From Micropterus salmoides (lineage: Eukaryota; Chordata; Actinopteri; Centrarchiformes; Centrarchidae): 64,000 nucleotides of DNA. This document shows positions 12,830 to 26,559 of the stretch, in pieces; position 1 is the stretch's first letter, and each line of letters opens with the position of its first letter. Where the stretch lies: positions 10,620,384-10,684,383 of the forward strand of contig NW_024040485.1 in NCBI RefSeq assembly GCF_014851395.1. Direction: 5' to 3'. Position numbers and translations under genes: made by a program. The notes under the pieces are model-generated. The model saw nothing but the letters and a program-made list of their open reading frames with translations. It did not search any database and was not told the origin of the DNA.

Positions 12830-13710
12830 GGTGGGTTTCCCAAAAGCATCGTTGCTGACTACAGTAGCAACTTTCTTGGTAGGAACTATTCCCAAAACCC
12901 TAGTTCGAACTATGGAAGTAACTAAGTTGTTAACTTACATGTTACGAACCATCTTTAAGCGTTCCTCGAAACCGTCGTTCTGACGAACATTCCACTGTCG
13001 TTAAGTTGCATAGTTTGAACTATGTCACCGAATTCAGTGTTAGGAGGTGGATGTAATGTGTTTTAAGCAGGCAATGTTAGATAATCCTGCTGTACAAACA
13101 TATTTAAGGTGAAGTTTTTTTTAAATGTAGATGTATAACTACTTTTAAATGTATTTCTCGGGTCAAGGGTAGGGTTGCATTATTTCAGTGGTAAGTATCT
13201 TAGTTTGGACAATTTACAAACAGCAGGTGTTTTTCTCAAAGACTGCTATTCTCAAGGCCTTGATATTGTTTGCGGCCAAGGGATTCATAATAGTGGTAAA
13301 GTGTTGAAATAAAGATACTTGCAGATTTAACTAAATGTCTTGTAATCACTAACCATTTTTCTTCTAAAATGTCGCTATTGCTATAAAAAATGTCTATATT
13401 TAGGCTAAATAAAATGATTAGGTTATATATTATTTATATTGTTTATTTCATTAATACTATTGCTGATTTTCTTGTTTTTGCCAGCACGACATGATATGAA
13501 AAGCCTAAATAATAAGTTAGCAAATTAATGTCACTTAATATCAGTCTCAACTAACATATTTAGGTAGAATATGACAATGTTTTGTGAGTTTCATGCTGTG
13601 AAAGTCACAAAACACACCTGGGAACATGCTAGTTTGAACTATGTTGGTTCAAACTAAGTTAATTCAAACCACTTAGGTACCAACATGGTTCAACAGTTTT
13701 GGGAAACGGT
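12830..13710. mobile_element. Non-autonomous DNA transposon with terminal and subterminal inverted repeats
   Basis: The left end GGGTTTCCCAAAAGCATCG faces the right end CAGTTTTGGGAAACGGTC (inverted core GTTTCCCAAAA). Subterminal palindromes built on TAGTTTGAACTATG or TAGTTCGAACTATG lie near both ends. The interior (13070-13600) is AT-rich and non-coding. Confidence 0.6.
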
Positions 13711-14314
13711 CATACTTTGTTAGATAGTTTAACAATGCATCGTATCAAGATAGTTCAATGCTACCTTCCATTGTTGTACAGGAAACGCACCACAGAATAA
13801 AATTAAACAATACTCAAGTAGCGAGAATTGTGAGAGAACAGTGTTGTGTTGTTGATTATTCATGCATCAACAAATGTCAAACTCTATCAACGTTTTTGTA
13901 CTCGTGGAGAAGCTCTCTTGTATATAGCAGTATGAATAAAATAAAAACGCAACACACCCAATATGTCTGAATATCTGCTGGTGGACAAACTGTCTATCAG
14001 AAGTTTAAAATGTTGCTCATTGTGGGTCTTGCTCATGCAAGAGTAGACTGCTTTTATCTAAAGGCCTGTGTGGGATGTCACTTGGCTGCATCAACACTGC
14101 GATCAAGAGTGGAATTTTACAGGTGTTGTGGGAATGTGAGGCTCCTCTCTACATAACAAACCCATCTTCACACCTACACAGTCTGAAACTTTAATAGTTG
14201 TTGTTGGACCTGAAGTTATTCGGCATATCTCCCTTCGAGCCATTGACAGAGATAAATGTCAGGAGCTCACTCGGGCTGTCTGCATGTAATAGGTGCAATG
14301 AAAGACATGACAGA

Positions 14315-14317
<3 letters not shown>

Positions 14318-14347
<30 letters not shown>
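14318..14347 (+). repeat. (AC)15 microsatellite
   Basis: Pure AC run of 30 bases. Confidence 0.97.
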
Positions 14348-14349
<2 letters not shown>

Positions 14350-14731
14350 CAACTGGGAGTGCCTCGAAAAACACACACTGCTGCAGTGCGTGGTGCATCC
14401 TGGGATAGATGACAGTGGTGAGTCATTGCAGCACGCTGGGAACCTAGAGCATGAAATGTGTTGTGGTGTTTTGGTATTTTGACTATCAGATCCAGACACC
14501 GTCACTGGCATTTGTTTTTATTTTTATAAGGCTTGTCTGTTATGCATTTTAAGTGTTTGATTCTGAGAAACAGATTCCATGAGTATTTAACAAAATGTAT
14601 TAACCTTTGCACATTTACATGAACAAAGACGCCAACGGTTGTACGCAGGCAGTTGGCAGGTGTCCGATGCAGAGGCGTATTTAACTTCTGGTCACCAAGG
14701 AGATAAAGATATTGAAGACAATAACCCAGAC

Positions 14732-15114
14732 CAGTGATTCCCAAAGTAATGTGCAGTTGATAGGTGGTGCATTGAAAGATCAGATAATTAACTCAACTGA
14801 AACTAGAAATGAATCGATCAAAGTGAGAAAAATATTGTATGTCCATGTATTTGTGTCTGGTAGGAAAATAAACAGCGAAATTGGATAACACAAATAACCA
14901 GGAAGCTACCCATCCTGAGTAATTTGTCACCACAGATGTTGAAAATAGTTTACTGAAAGTAACCAATAAACAGTTGAAATAGTAAGTACAATAACATCCA
15001 GTTTATAATCCATCCATGAGAACACATGTGGAACGTGACAGGTCTGGTGTTAATGAAGGGATACTTCATCTGGGCTGTGGGGGTACATTGGACAAAAATG
15101 GTTGGGAACCACCA
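14732..15114. mobile_element. hAT-like MITE with exact 8-bp target duplication
   Basis: The element begins CAGTGATTCCCAA and ends TTGGGAACCACCA, imperfect inverted repeats of the hAT type. Both sides carry ACCCAGAC (14724-14731 and 15115-15122), the 8-bp duplication that hAT transposases make. The 383 bp between encode no transposase. Confidence 0.85.
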
Positions 15115-16439
15115 ACCCAGACCATACTTCATGACACAATCATTTTAATCGCCAGTGAAATGTCTTTATTTTGGACTGATTTCAATGTGTCAAACAGGTT
15201 TTTGAGTAATGACAAGAGGCATTCATCCACGTTTGTCACGTTTACAGCTGAAGTAAACTGTAAAAGTGCTTTGTTCAACACTGATGTGATTCATTCATTT
15301 ACTCAGGTGTGTTGAAGGCACCACAATGCTACGCTATCGCACAGTAAGTGCTTTTGAATAGGAATTTGTTCATTGTCACGTAAGATGGAGAGCCGAGGGG
15401 GCCTTGGCATTTGAAAAGGCCATATTTGAGGGCCTCCTCTGTGAGTGTTTACCTTCAAGGACAAATGAAGCCATTGAGTCGCTGTGAGCTGTGAATGAGC
15501 TCCTTCTGCACACACAGGCTTTTTGAATGTACATCAAAACAACCTCAGCAAACCCAGGGACGCATTCCTCAGGCGTTTAATGTGAGGGCAAATAGGCAAC
15601 CACTTCAATAAAATACCTCTTGGATGGAATTGCATAAGTCAGAAAACCAAGTGTTGGCCAGACTGGGGAGAAACTCAGGGAACACCAACAGTTGAAGGTT
15701 TACCTGAAGTTTTTAGGGACTATTTAAATAAAGGCAATTTATTGTGTTGACAGGTTTACCGCGGAAATACATGCAACCGGTGTGTGCAGATACAAAAACG
15801 TGATTGAGGGAATGCCGAGGCTGTCACTTGATTAGCTATCAACATGTCGATCAGTGGAACCACCTCAATGTCAGAATTAAATCATCAGATCTTTGTAAAA
15901 TACATGAAGGAAGAAGAAGAAAAACTTCTGCCACATGTCTATTTTTACATGACGTCTTTTTGAGGTTGAAAAGACAATAACAAGTTGAGCCCTGCGAAGG
16001 CCATCCTATTTTAATTATATTGTACCAAAGCTCCCCCGCCCCATCTCCCTCTCCTTTCCGCAACCCCTTCCCTTCACAAACACACACAAAATGGCATCAC
16101 ATTACACGGTAACATCCCCGCTTCCCGGCCATGTAATTATACAATCGGCAGAAAACATTTATTTTTAGGGTTAGTAAATGTTTGACTTCTGCTTGTGTGT
16201 ATGAGGCTGCGAGAACAAGATTTCACTATAAATTTTTTAACAACTCAAGCTTCATTGTCCAGTTTGGGGATTTTATGGTCTGTAGGCGGTTTACTTGAGT
16301 TGAAAGCGTTTCCAGTTCCAGCATCATCCAAGAAAAGACTCAAAGCACACAGTGTTCTCAGTATAACAGGTGTAGCTAGTTAGTAGTTAGCAAGGACTGT
16401 GGCTACTCTACAACGGGTGGATTTTCAAGGTAACACTGC

Positions 16440-17070
16440 TAAAATTCTGTTCATTCATGACAAGGGTGTCACTTTGTGTTGAAAAGTGGTGGGTACATTT
16501 AAGTGCTCAGATTAGGGGTGAGACGAAACACTTAGTCCACGAGACATGATAATGCACAATATTGGCGTCACAAGACAACAAGATGCTCCAATTTAGAAGA
16601 AATAGTCATTTATCAAATAGGCTATTCAATTGGGGGGTCTGGGGGTCCTCCACCAGACGATTGTGAGCATTAAACTATTAATTTCCTGCATTCTGGAGAC
16701 ATTTACTGCATCGATTTATGGTTGAAATGTCTTTATTTATATGAAGAGAAACAAAATTCATGTGTCTGGTGAAAATTCATATAAATAATAAATAATAAAT
16801 AATATCGTATATAATGCAGTAATCAACAGCTTGTTTTTTTTAGCCTAAGTTACTTTTTTTGGACAAGGCAGATCTGTTTCTTCTATATTTACATTGCATT
16901 TCATGTTTTCCTATTGTGCAAGTAAATCTTTCTCATAGAATCTTTATTTGTTATTTAATATTTTTGTTGCAAGCTAATTTACAGAAAACTTTTAGCAATT
17001 GCTTTCAAAAAGTGGTGGGGACATGTCCCCAGAGTCCCCATTGTAAATGACACCTATGATTCATTAGGAG
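16440..17070. repeat. Degenerate repeat pair around AT-rich DNA
   Basis: GTGTCACTTTGTG with AAAAGTGGTGGGTACATTT (16468-16501) and AAAAAGTGGTGGGGACATGT with AAATGACACC (17008-17053) resemble the two ends of one repeat. The interior is AT-rich. The class is not assigned. Confidence 0.35.
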
Positions 17071-19974
17071 TTCAAGAGGCATAATGCCACACAGGAATGT
17101 CAACAATATACAGCACAGAAGAAGAAGAAGAAACTGCAATTGAAGCAAAAAAATGTCATGATGCCAAGTCCAATTTCTTCAACTTTTACTTTTTTGAGTC
17201 AGTAATGTGTTGCAACATCGGTTGCTTGCTCACAGCTGTCTTCCATGTTGGACTGAAGAAAAAAATAGTTTGATTGTGTCATAAATTAGTAAATAATGAC
17301 CCAGAACAACTCTGCTGTTATTTTTTTATTCATTTTATTTTTAAAAATGCAGTTTCTTGAAATACTTATTGCCAGGGAGCATTTCTCTGCCATTTTAGTG
17401 GAATGCCGGCCAGAAAGTGAATTTTTAAAGCCAGAACTTTCTGAGGCTGGCAAATTAATCTGTGAGTCATTGGGATTGGTTGATAATTATATTAAAGGCT
17501 TATTTATATGATGCATTGTGCTGCTTAGAGGAAAGTAAAGTCTTAGTCATAGGATCATTAACCTCCGTATGAATAATATTCACATTTTTTAGACATGAGT
17601 TTGGGGAGTATAATAATATTTGGGGTTGTCCCTCCTTTAACAGACACTGGACATGTTCTGATAACCACTACAACAATGAAGGACGAAGACGACATGAAAG
17701 TAAAGACAACAGAACATGCACATGCGTCACTTTATCTCTTTTTTCAGTGACTAAAAGTAAAAACACAAGTAGCAGCCTCTTCCTGTTCTTTAACCCCTGA
17801 AAAGATAAGTCTGGTGATATTCTATATTTATCGTATTGTCAGCAAATGAAAGGACTAAAACCAACAATAAATTCATCCTTCTAACAAGTATTGTCTGTGT
17901 AGCTAAAATCTGATATGGCGTATCCCTTTGTGCTATAGAGCTCCATTGTTGTCCAAAACTATTAAAACACATCAATGAGCCACACTCTTGCTCTGTGTGG
18001 CATCTTCCGTCATTGAACACAGCCAGTGTAATTTATTTTCAGTCAGTCCCGCATAAATCATCCTGTTTCCGGAAAGTCTCATTTGACCACACAAAGTGTA
18101 TTAATCCGCAACTGAAAATAGAAAACAAATGAGCCATTTACTCATTTTTAAGTTTTGTTTTTAGGAAATTAGTTTTTTTTTTAAACCTATATATTTGTGA
18201 TCTGTTTGAGAGATGAACATTTTTGTTTTTGGTGTTTTCATGGGATTTGCTGACAGAGTTACTGTGTTCTTTAACAAGCAACACCCAGCTGAACTGGCAT
18301 GCAAAGTTGACAAAGTATAGATTGTTTAAAAACACCTAATAATTCTATCAGTGTAAGCTACTTATTTTTGCAAACAAAACAGAAGAGCATAGTAAGATTA
18401 CATTAGTATGATTGTGCCTCTATAAATGTGGCTGACTGTGACTGCACTTCTTAAGAGTAAAATCAAAAGCGTTACCGAACAGAAGTGTTCAAGGGTTCAA
18501 AGGCAGTAACCATTTTATTTTTGGTATGTTGAATTTGAGCTTGTACAGAAAAAGATCTGTACTTGTTAATGGGTACAATATTTCACAATTTCCACAACTG
18601 CTTGTATATGAAGAGTGCCTCATTAGTAACTCAGACAGTCATTCTGCTCATCAGTATTGCTGGTAGCACAAAGAACAAGACTGCACATGGTTTGTGCTAT
18701 TAGTTATTACTCATGATAAGTTCATCAAAGAGGTATTTTAATGTGAAACAGGACAAAGAATAAGAAGGGATAATTGCTGCTGCAATATGCTGTGACTTGT
18801 CTTTCTAATGTCTTGCTGTCCATCACATCTTCTGAGGGCAGACATGTATTTGAGGCTTGACTCATTGTTGAGGTAGGATCAGGCAGGATGGTCACAGTGC
18901 CAGTGTTATGTAATTAGCACGTTTCATCTGTGAAGTTCATGTGACCTGCAGGGCTGCAGTTGGTCTACACCTCGTTTTTGCTTTGCAAGTCGCACGATCA
19001 CCCAAAGCAAACTGTTTGCAGAAGTTGAGGCCTTATCTCGGTTTAATAAATAAAACATTTGCTAAAGAAGCTATTGAATCTGGTACTGTGCCAGTTTTTA
19101 ATCTAATCTAGCAGACTGAATCAATGCCAAGGAGAAATGATATGGAGGTCTCCTTGTGTGGTTTATCTTATCTAACAGTGCTTATAGGTATTAGATTCAA
19201 TTTTTATCTCTACCAAATTACATTTTAGGATATAATGTTGGTTGATTGGACATATTTCTTTTCTGTTTTTCTAAAATTGTTTATACACATTTTGAAGAAA
19301 AGAAAAATTCAGGGATTTGTTGCTTATGTTTCTAAAAAAAAGCCAATGCAATGAGAAATAGAGTCAAAATTACTATAATGCTGTCAACCAGGGACACAAG
19401 TGAGCTATTAAAATATACAAAATGAAAAGGACAAAGAAACAAACTTGAAGATCCAAAATCCCATATTGGCTAAATTCTGTTATATTGGGTGAATGGAGTT
19501 TGATGGGGAGAAAGAAATGGCACACCCATGTTTGCAGTCATGGTGACTCATACTCAAAAATCAAGTTGCTGGCACTATCCACACTCATATCTTCTCACGT
19601 GGTCAATTATGCACAAGCATACAGAATATTCAAGTGATACAGAAATGTTTCTAAATGACTTACTGCCTATTTTCTTAAAAAAGCCAATCCAGTTTGTCTG
19701 TTTTTTAACAGAAAGTGGCAGAAAACCTGCAATTTGTCTGCAGTATTTTTTTCCTACCTAACAGACAAAATGTAATTCTTCTACTTAACAATCAGTTCAC
19801 CTTCATCATGGAAAATACAACTTCTCACTTGCCTTTTAATGATGTATCTAGCCATGCGGCTTTTTTGTGTAATTTGGCCTTTACTTTGAAGAAGAAAAAA
19901 AGCAGCAAAATTAAAAACAGCTCCATTATATTGGAGTAAATTTATGTTTAGGCACTGCCTTATATAAATATGGT

Positions 19975-20165
19975 TAATGTTAGGGAAAGATCATGGTCTT
20001 GGTTGGTTGAATATGTGTACTTTAGGAACATTTAACCAAAACCACAACCTTTTGCTTTTTGTTGCCTAAACTTAATCACACGCTTGAATTTATTTTTTGT
20101 GGTGTAATAGTCCTGTGCTGTGTACGTTTCCAATCAAAATGTAATTAGCAAAATGTAAATGTGAA
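19975..20165. repeat. Old dispersed repeat
   Basis: GTTAGGGAAAGATCATGGTC, CAAAACCACAACCTTTTGC and TTGTTGCCTAAACTTAATC match a widespread fish repeat in form. The boundaries are approximate. Confidence 0.4.
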
Positions 20166-22237
20166 TTCTAGACAAGGTTGACACGTGAAAACCAAAACTA
20201 ATATCAAAAAGGGTATGTCAGAAAACATCTGTGAGAACATCTCTTCATTGCTAAATGCCGTTTTTAAGTTTTTGATTAGTTTTACTTATTATTGCTACCT
20301 TCATGCAACCTGAGATCTTCAGGCAGAAATGTCCTGACTTTTCCTCTTACAAGGCTGAAAACTAAAGGTGACCTGCTGGCTTTGGAAAGACCTGCCAGAG
20401 GATCTCCAGCTAGAGAACACTAATCTTACTCACACAGAATAATAAAGAAATTTTGGCTTTAACTCTCTTTATCTGTATTTGTAGTAGGTTTTTACATCAT
20501 GTTGAGCTTTGCAGGTTGAGTACAGTAAACCAGCTTGAATGCTAAATTTAATTATAGCCAAGGAGCCGCTGCTGAATGAGTCAAGTTAAAGCGTGCTCTT
20601 CCACATTTTTAGAATAGCAGGATGTTAACACATTGTGCTGATGCTGTTTTAATGCAGATTCATTGTGATTGCGGGCATTTTTGAAATCAGAAATCCTACC
20701 TGAAAACGACCTCTGTTTCATGTTACCTGAATGTTTTTCTAACAATACAAATGAGATTTAATTCTATTGTCATTCTTGATTAGTTTGGAGTCAGAGGGAC
20801 CTCAGGGCTACAGCTTCGTTACCTGCACTTAGTGTTTGGTGTTGATGGGAGAAGGGGGGCGGGGGGGGTGTTACTTTACCGAGATGCTATCAGATGACGG
20901 AGTATTTACCTCCATTTGTGTTTTCTGTAAATAAAGAGTTTGCTTTTACTAAATGCTGTGACCACTAATGACTTCAACAGCTATTGTCCTCCAGTAGCCT
21001 TTCATGGTGTCATGGATCTCTTTTAGCTTAGAAAGCATACAAAAATTACAGAGTAGCTCTGATACAGTCATTTGAATATGAAACTTTCATTTCAGATCAT
21101 TCTCTGCTTCTAATTACAAGATGAATCTGTCATCTACTCTGGTGTGTTTTGAATAACGTCACATCTCTGAAATATGACACCTAATCTGCAGCCTACGGGA
21201 ACGCCATGCCTAAAGGAAACCACTAAGAGAAGCCTCAACTGTGTTAAGCTGGACATCTTATCTACAACACATCTCCAGGGCTGCTTAAAAAGTCTGCAAT
21301 TATAGGTTGCCACAAAGAAAGAGATAATGAGTTAAGCTTGGCTGCTGGAACAGCACAGGCTTATTTTAAAGGTTACAGTTTACGTCAAACATCATTCTAG
21401 CGCTTCACCCCCTTCAGTCCATAACTTAAGAATGTTTTGGTTAAAATTTTTCTCTGTGAGGTTTAAAAGACAATTTAGAGCATGTTAGTGTTGCAGAACA
21501 ACAGGGCTTTAGGATGAAACTCCCCAGCTTCTGCTGTAATGTTGTAAAAAGAAAATGATCAGAAAAACGTTTGTTTTCGCAAGGACAAGGATTTTTGTCT
21601 TTGACATGACTCAAACAGAATACACAGAATAAAACTTAGTTTACACATAATGTTAAAAGCTAATTTCAGTTGGGAACAAAATGTTATTGTACCCTTGCCT
21701 TTGCAGTTTTGGGGCAGTGGGATATATTACTATAAAAACATAATGTTTACAGTTCTCAACACTACCACCAGGCACAAAAAAGTGAGTCACAACTGTATTT
21801 AGGTAAACTCATTTTCAAATTACTTTTCAAACTCATTATGATTGTGTTTTCTTGAAATATGTCAATATTATTGTTGCGCTACTTTTTTCCATTGTCATCT
21901 TGGATTAGCAACATACTGTTACACCTTCAAGAAGCTGCTCATTGAGAAGCTTTTAGTACCAAGAAACGTGACCTCTGTCGTGTTGGGGACAATATTATCG
22001 GGGACAGCAACAAATGCAATGTGATACCTCCACAGCAAGCCATGTGATGTAATTTCCTCTGGGTGTTCAATTTGGCAGGGTTGTGGGAGATTAAAGGTTC
22101 TTCCGATGTGCTTCCTCTCCCTCTGAAGAAGCACCCGTGTTCCCCTTCTAATTTGCCTCCCCCTGCCATTTGCTTTGTGCACAGATTGAGGCCTTTGAAG
22201 TGGTGAAGCTATCCTGCACATAGTGTATATCTTCGTG

Positions 22238-22240
<3 letters not shown>

Positions 22241-22277
<37 letters not shown>
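22241..22277 (+). repeat. (GT)18 microsatellite
   Basis: Pure GT run of 37 bases. Open frames across it read Thr-His or Val-Cys repeats and are spurious. Confidence 0.97.
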
Positions 22278-22278
<1 letters not shown>

Positions 22279-24294
22279 ACTCACTTTGGTGTTGTGCACA
22301 CAAAGGCACCAGCACTGAAGTCATAATACAAAATATAAGAGATCAACAAAAGGTAGGTTTCCTGCCGTCCCCATTCCCATGTAACACAATGCAGGTGAAC
22401 AATGGAAGCAGGCTCAGTCACTGTTATTATCCACCGAGATTCCCTGTGCTTCAGTTACATGAGCTCTGCACACATCCCTCCAGTGAATCCACTGAAGAGG
22501 TAACCTCGGGTTTATCTGGTTGACCGTCAGTATAAAGTTGCATATGAAGGGGTTATATTTCCAAATGTTACTGTATATATGTTTTTGTTTTTGTTTTGCA
22601 TTTGTGAATACAATTCACCACGTTGAACACGAGGTATGACAGCCAATATCTGAAAAATCCCAGATTACTCTGAGGATTTACCATATTCCAGGCTGATAAA
22701 GCACTTGCTAAAATGGCATGCCAATTTATTTTCCACTTTTTCATGTGCTGAGTTTGTCTCTTTGTATCTTTGTAACCAAACCTTTATTTCTCAACTGGCC
22801 TTAGAGATAATGGACAAATTTTTGGCTAAATAAATAGGGTGACTGAGTGATATTCACACATCAGCACAGACCTAGCACTGAGATCAGCAGCTCCAATAAC
22901 CGTGGATATTAGTGTATTTATGAATGTAAACTTTGAATATCAATCATTTTTTAACAAAAGACTAAAACAAACTTCCAAAATTACACTTCACAATTTCTTC
23001 TCCTCCCCCTTGAAGTTGTTCTTTTAGCATCCTCTTGCGTGCTGAGGAAGAGGCTGTTAGCAGGAGCTTGGCTCGTTCAGTCTGCTGACAGATGTTAAAA
23101 CGTTCCCTGATCTGATAGCAGCTGAGTCTTTGATTAGTTAAACAAAACAATGGCTCTGCAAAGAGGGGAAATCACAACACGGAGCCACAGAAAGAAAGAG
23201 AGCAGATATTGATATAAAGGTCTGATTACGGCATCATGCAACAACGTGGGGTCCAAACACAAATATGGCACATTCCTTATCCTGAATGTGCCACTGAGTG
23301 CATTTGAATGTGGAGTTACTGTTTCTGTATGTTTCAGTACAGTGTGTTTATATGCATGCATTTATTTGGTTGTGTGTGTTTATTCTAATGTTGGAAACAT
23401 TTAACTTTAACCCCACACAGTTGCAACAGTACAGAATACAGTCTCATAGCTTCAGTCTTATATCAGAACTTTTTTGAATTAGTTGTTTACAAATACTGTA
23501 CCTTAGTAAACATTTAAGAATAGTTGTATATCTGCCTACAACTACAATATAGTGTGTTATAAACCATTTATGTTTATAGTGTTTATAAATACTAAATAGG
23601 GGTATCTAGTGTCAATAGTATTTGTTGTAAGGATCTAGGCTATGTAGTATGTTTGGGCAATTGATTTTGTACCATATTTTAAGAACTTTTTGTAATTTTT
23701 TGTCCAGACATCAAAACACTGCACATCAGCCAGCTAACCTGAAAGATGTAGTTTGTAGAATTAACACATTTTAACAATTTTCACACTATTAGACACTTTG
23801 TTGATGTTGTGACTGACAGCAGCTTCAAATGTTGTACAGTTCAACAGGTAACATCCTTTAGTCCTTCTTTTCAAGCCAGTTTTGTCTGTAATTGGAGTCC
23901 TTACAGTAAGTAGAGCAAGTAAAGAAACCATCTTGTTTCAATTATTTTCTAAAAACACGTATAGTGAGACACTAACATCTGGAAATTTTCCTGACACAAG
24001 CTGATTTACATTGGTAACAGGCTGAAATATTTCCACTGCGCTAACATTTTTTTAAACTTTTTTTTTATGACCCAATAATATACTGTGAATCGTAGATTAC
24101 CCACAAAAAATGTTTCCATACTGTTTTTACAATACAGTAGGCACAGAGGTTATTAAGGCTGTTTTCATTTGTTTGTTTATATATATGAGGTTTAATTTTC
24201 ATAATTATTTAATTATATTATCTATCATATTAATAATTGATCAGGTGTGTTGTTGAAGTTCCATTGATATATTCCTATTGTATTTGATCACTAT

Positions 24295-24620
24295 TTGAGA
24301 CTGCTGTTAATCCAGGCAGCAGCAATTCATCCACATTCTTCTGTCCTGATGGGGTATTTTGGTGCGCTGATGGACTCCCAGGTGGTTCCATTCAGCAGGT
24401 CAACAAGACCTCACAGGAGCCGCTGGCAGCCCGATGCCCTCACAGCCAATTCTCCAGCACGAAGCAAGACAATATTGCAAGAGGCCCCTCACAATGCCGG
24501 GCTCCCATTAACAATGAGGGGAGACTAAAGAAGCAATGCAGGACTCCCAATGAGGCAGACTAGGGCAGTGCAGACGTCTGGGCTGGGGATTTAACCAGAG
24601 GCCTTGGGCCATCATACCTG
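24295..24620. promoter_or_regulatory. Candidate conserved element with repeated SOX-type cores
   Basis: A repeat-free, GC-richer block holds ACAATA, CACAATG and AACAATG (SOX-type) and GCAATG, CCAATG cores at short intervals between 24469 and 24552, next to CAGCAGGTCAACAAGACC. An overlapping 77-codon frame has no recognisable domain. Confidence 0.3.
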
Positions 24621-25174
24621 ACTGCAGGCAACCTGAGACAAAGAGTGGAAGGAGGGGGTGGGGTGGAGAGGTGAATGAATTGAGAGAAAAAAAATCACCC
24701 GAAAAACTGTTGCATTTCTGGGCATATCTCGCTGCTTTGGCTGTGTGCAAAATTTCTGCTCAAACATACAAATTCTCTCATCACATCCAGATGTCTTCAG
24801 CAGCTACGATGGGAGGTACAATATTTTAGTTATGATTCATGTCAGTTCTTGAGGAACAGGAGAGTGGAGTGGCATGGTTTTTACCTGGACCATGAAGCAA
24901 CTTTTGTGAAAGTCAAAGCCTTACTGTTCACTCCCACATCCAGACAACAGTCCATCCCACAAGCGTACTTGGTAAAAGCCCATAATACAACTTGAGGCAT
25001 TGATGGAATACCGGGCACAGACCAAGGGCCCAGGGAGTCAGGGGGCCCTGCCTCAGCCGAAGGCTGTTTGAAATTACTGTTTCTGTCATTTTTATAGTCA
25101 AAAGTAGGGATGTCCTTTAATATTGATTATATGCCAATACTGATTCCTTTAATAAATGTATTTGTATGTATACT

Positions 25175-25345
25175 ACAGCTAGAGTGGGGTTGCCGAGCAG
25201 TTTGATTCCCCGGATCCTCCAATCTGCATGTAAAAGTGTCCTTGGGCAAGAAATTGAACCCCAAATTGCTGTGTGATTGGTGTGTTTGTGTGTGTTCATC
25301 TATTTCTGTTTCGGATGAGCAGCTGGCACCTTAACCTCCTCTTAA
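25175..25345 (+). mobile_element. tRNA-derived SINE fragment
   Basis: A degenerate B-box (GTTTGATTCCCC) is followed by CCTCCAATCTGCATG, GTGTCCTTGGGCAAG and GATGAGCAGCTGGCACCTT, the order found in a common fish SINE. The ends are approximate. Confidence 0.65.
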
Positions 25346-26559
25346 TGTTGTCGTGATGAGAAAAATAAAAACTGATTTAAAGTAGACATAAGTGGTGGTT
25401 TTCTGTTGCGTCCACTGACTTTCCTCTGGCCTCTTTTTGGAAGAAAGCTGTCTCTCTCACTGTGTTTCAGGTCTGATACGCCCTTCTCTGCTCTCCTGGA
25501 TCACCCACACCTGAACGTAATTTGATCATCAGTGGAGGTGTACATCAACCCCGAGAACGAGCACTTCTTGCCGTTTGGCCACTGAGCTGTTTGTTGAGCG
25601 GGTTGCAATTGTTGTTGCGTGTTTTTGATAGCACCTTGGTACAGCTCACGTCCTTTTCTTTACTGACTGGCAGATAGAAGTGCTTGTGCCAGGTAACCTT
25701 GCTAATTTTAAGGAAGCCTTGTAGAGGTTCTCCGCTATTTATTTTCCTGCTTTGTTGTTAGTTTGGGAGCTATAAGCATTGTTTTTATGTTTGATTCTGT
25801 AGATCAACTGAGCTTTTTATTTTCTAGTGAGTGTGGGATTTATTTACCATTTCGGCCTTAGATACCCTAATGCCTTATTTACTTCCATTTCTGCAATTTT
25901 AGTTGGTTTCTCTGTTACTCAATTTTTATGTAAATTAATGTTATTTATTGCTACACTTAGTGTTTCAGCTACCTTTTCTTCATTGCTATAAGAATCACTT
26001 TATCAATTTATGCATGCAGCCAACACACTCAACACATTGCTAAATTGATGCAATAGCTTGTTATATCTAATAGTGTAAGAGGATATGATATGAAGTATTT
26101 CACTTCAAAATATTTAGATCTTCAGTGACCCAAAACTATAATTACATGGTATGAAGTACAAACAGCATGCAGTATAAAGTAATGACAAAACAATGGCACC
26201 CAGCAACATAAAATTCAGAGGTAATGAAAACATTCTGCAAGAAGGCGCCTGATTTATCCTGTTTATCCAAAAGTGAATTTAGACTTAAATGGACCACTTA
26301 AATTGTACTCTGGCCTTTCCTTCTAAATTATTGCATTCCTACATTCATTCAAAAAGTGTTATTTAATTAATTCCACTCTTCTAAATACCATTTGTAACAG
26401 AAGTAGAGTGTCTATGACTTTTATTTTGAACTTCAGTGGTCACCTCTGTAAGCCAAAGCATGATTATTTAACTCAGAGAAGTGCTATTTATCCATACACA
26501 CATTCATCAGTCCCTTTGCATGTGGAAAAAAAAACTAGGCAACAAAGAAGGAATGAGAC

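Larger units (their letters stand above)
15123..25174. other. Intergenic, no gene seen
   Basis: Ten kilobases without a supportable exon. The longest frames (21919-22299 and its overlap) run through the GT microsatellite and are spurious. Repeats and one candidate regulatory block are listed separately. Confidence 0.6.

Noticed and set aside
21919..22299. 126-codon minus-strand ORF
   Set aside because: Its start is in the GT microsatellite (Thr-His repeats) and no domain or splice context supports it.
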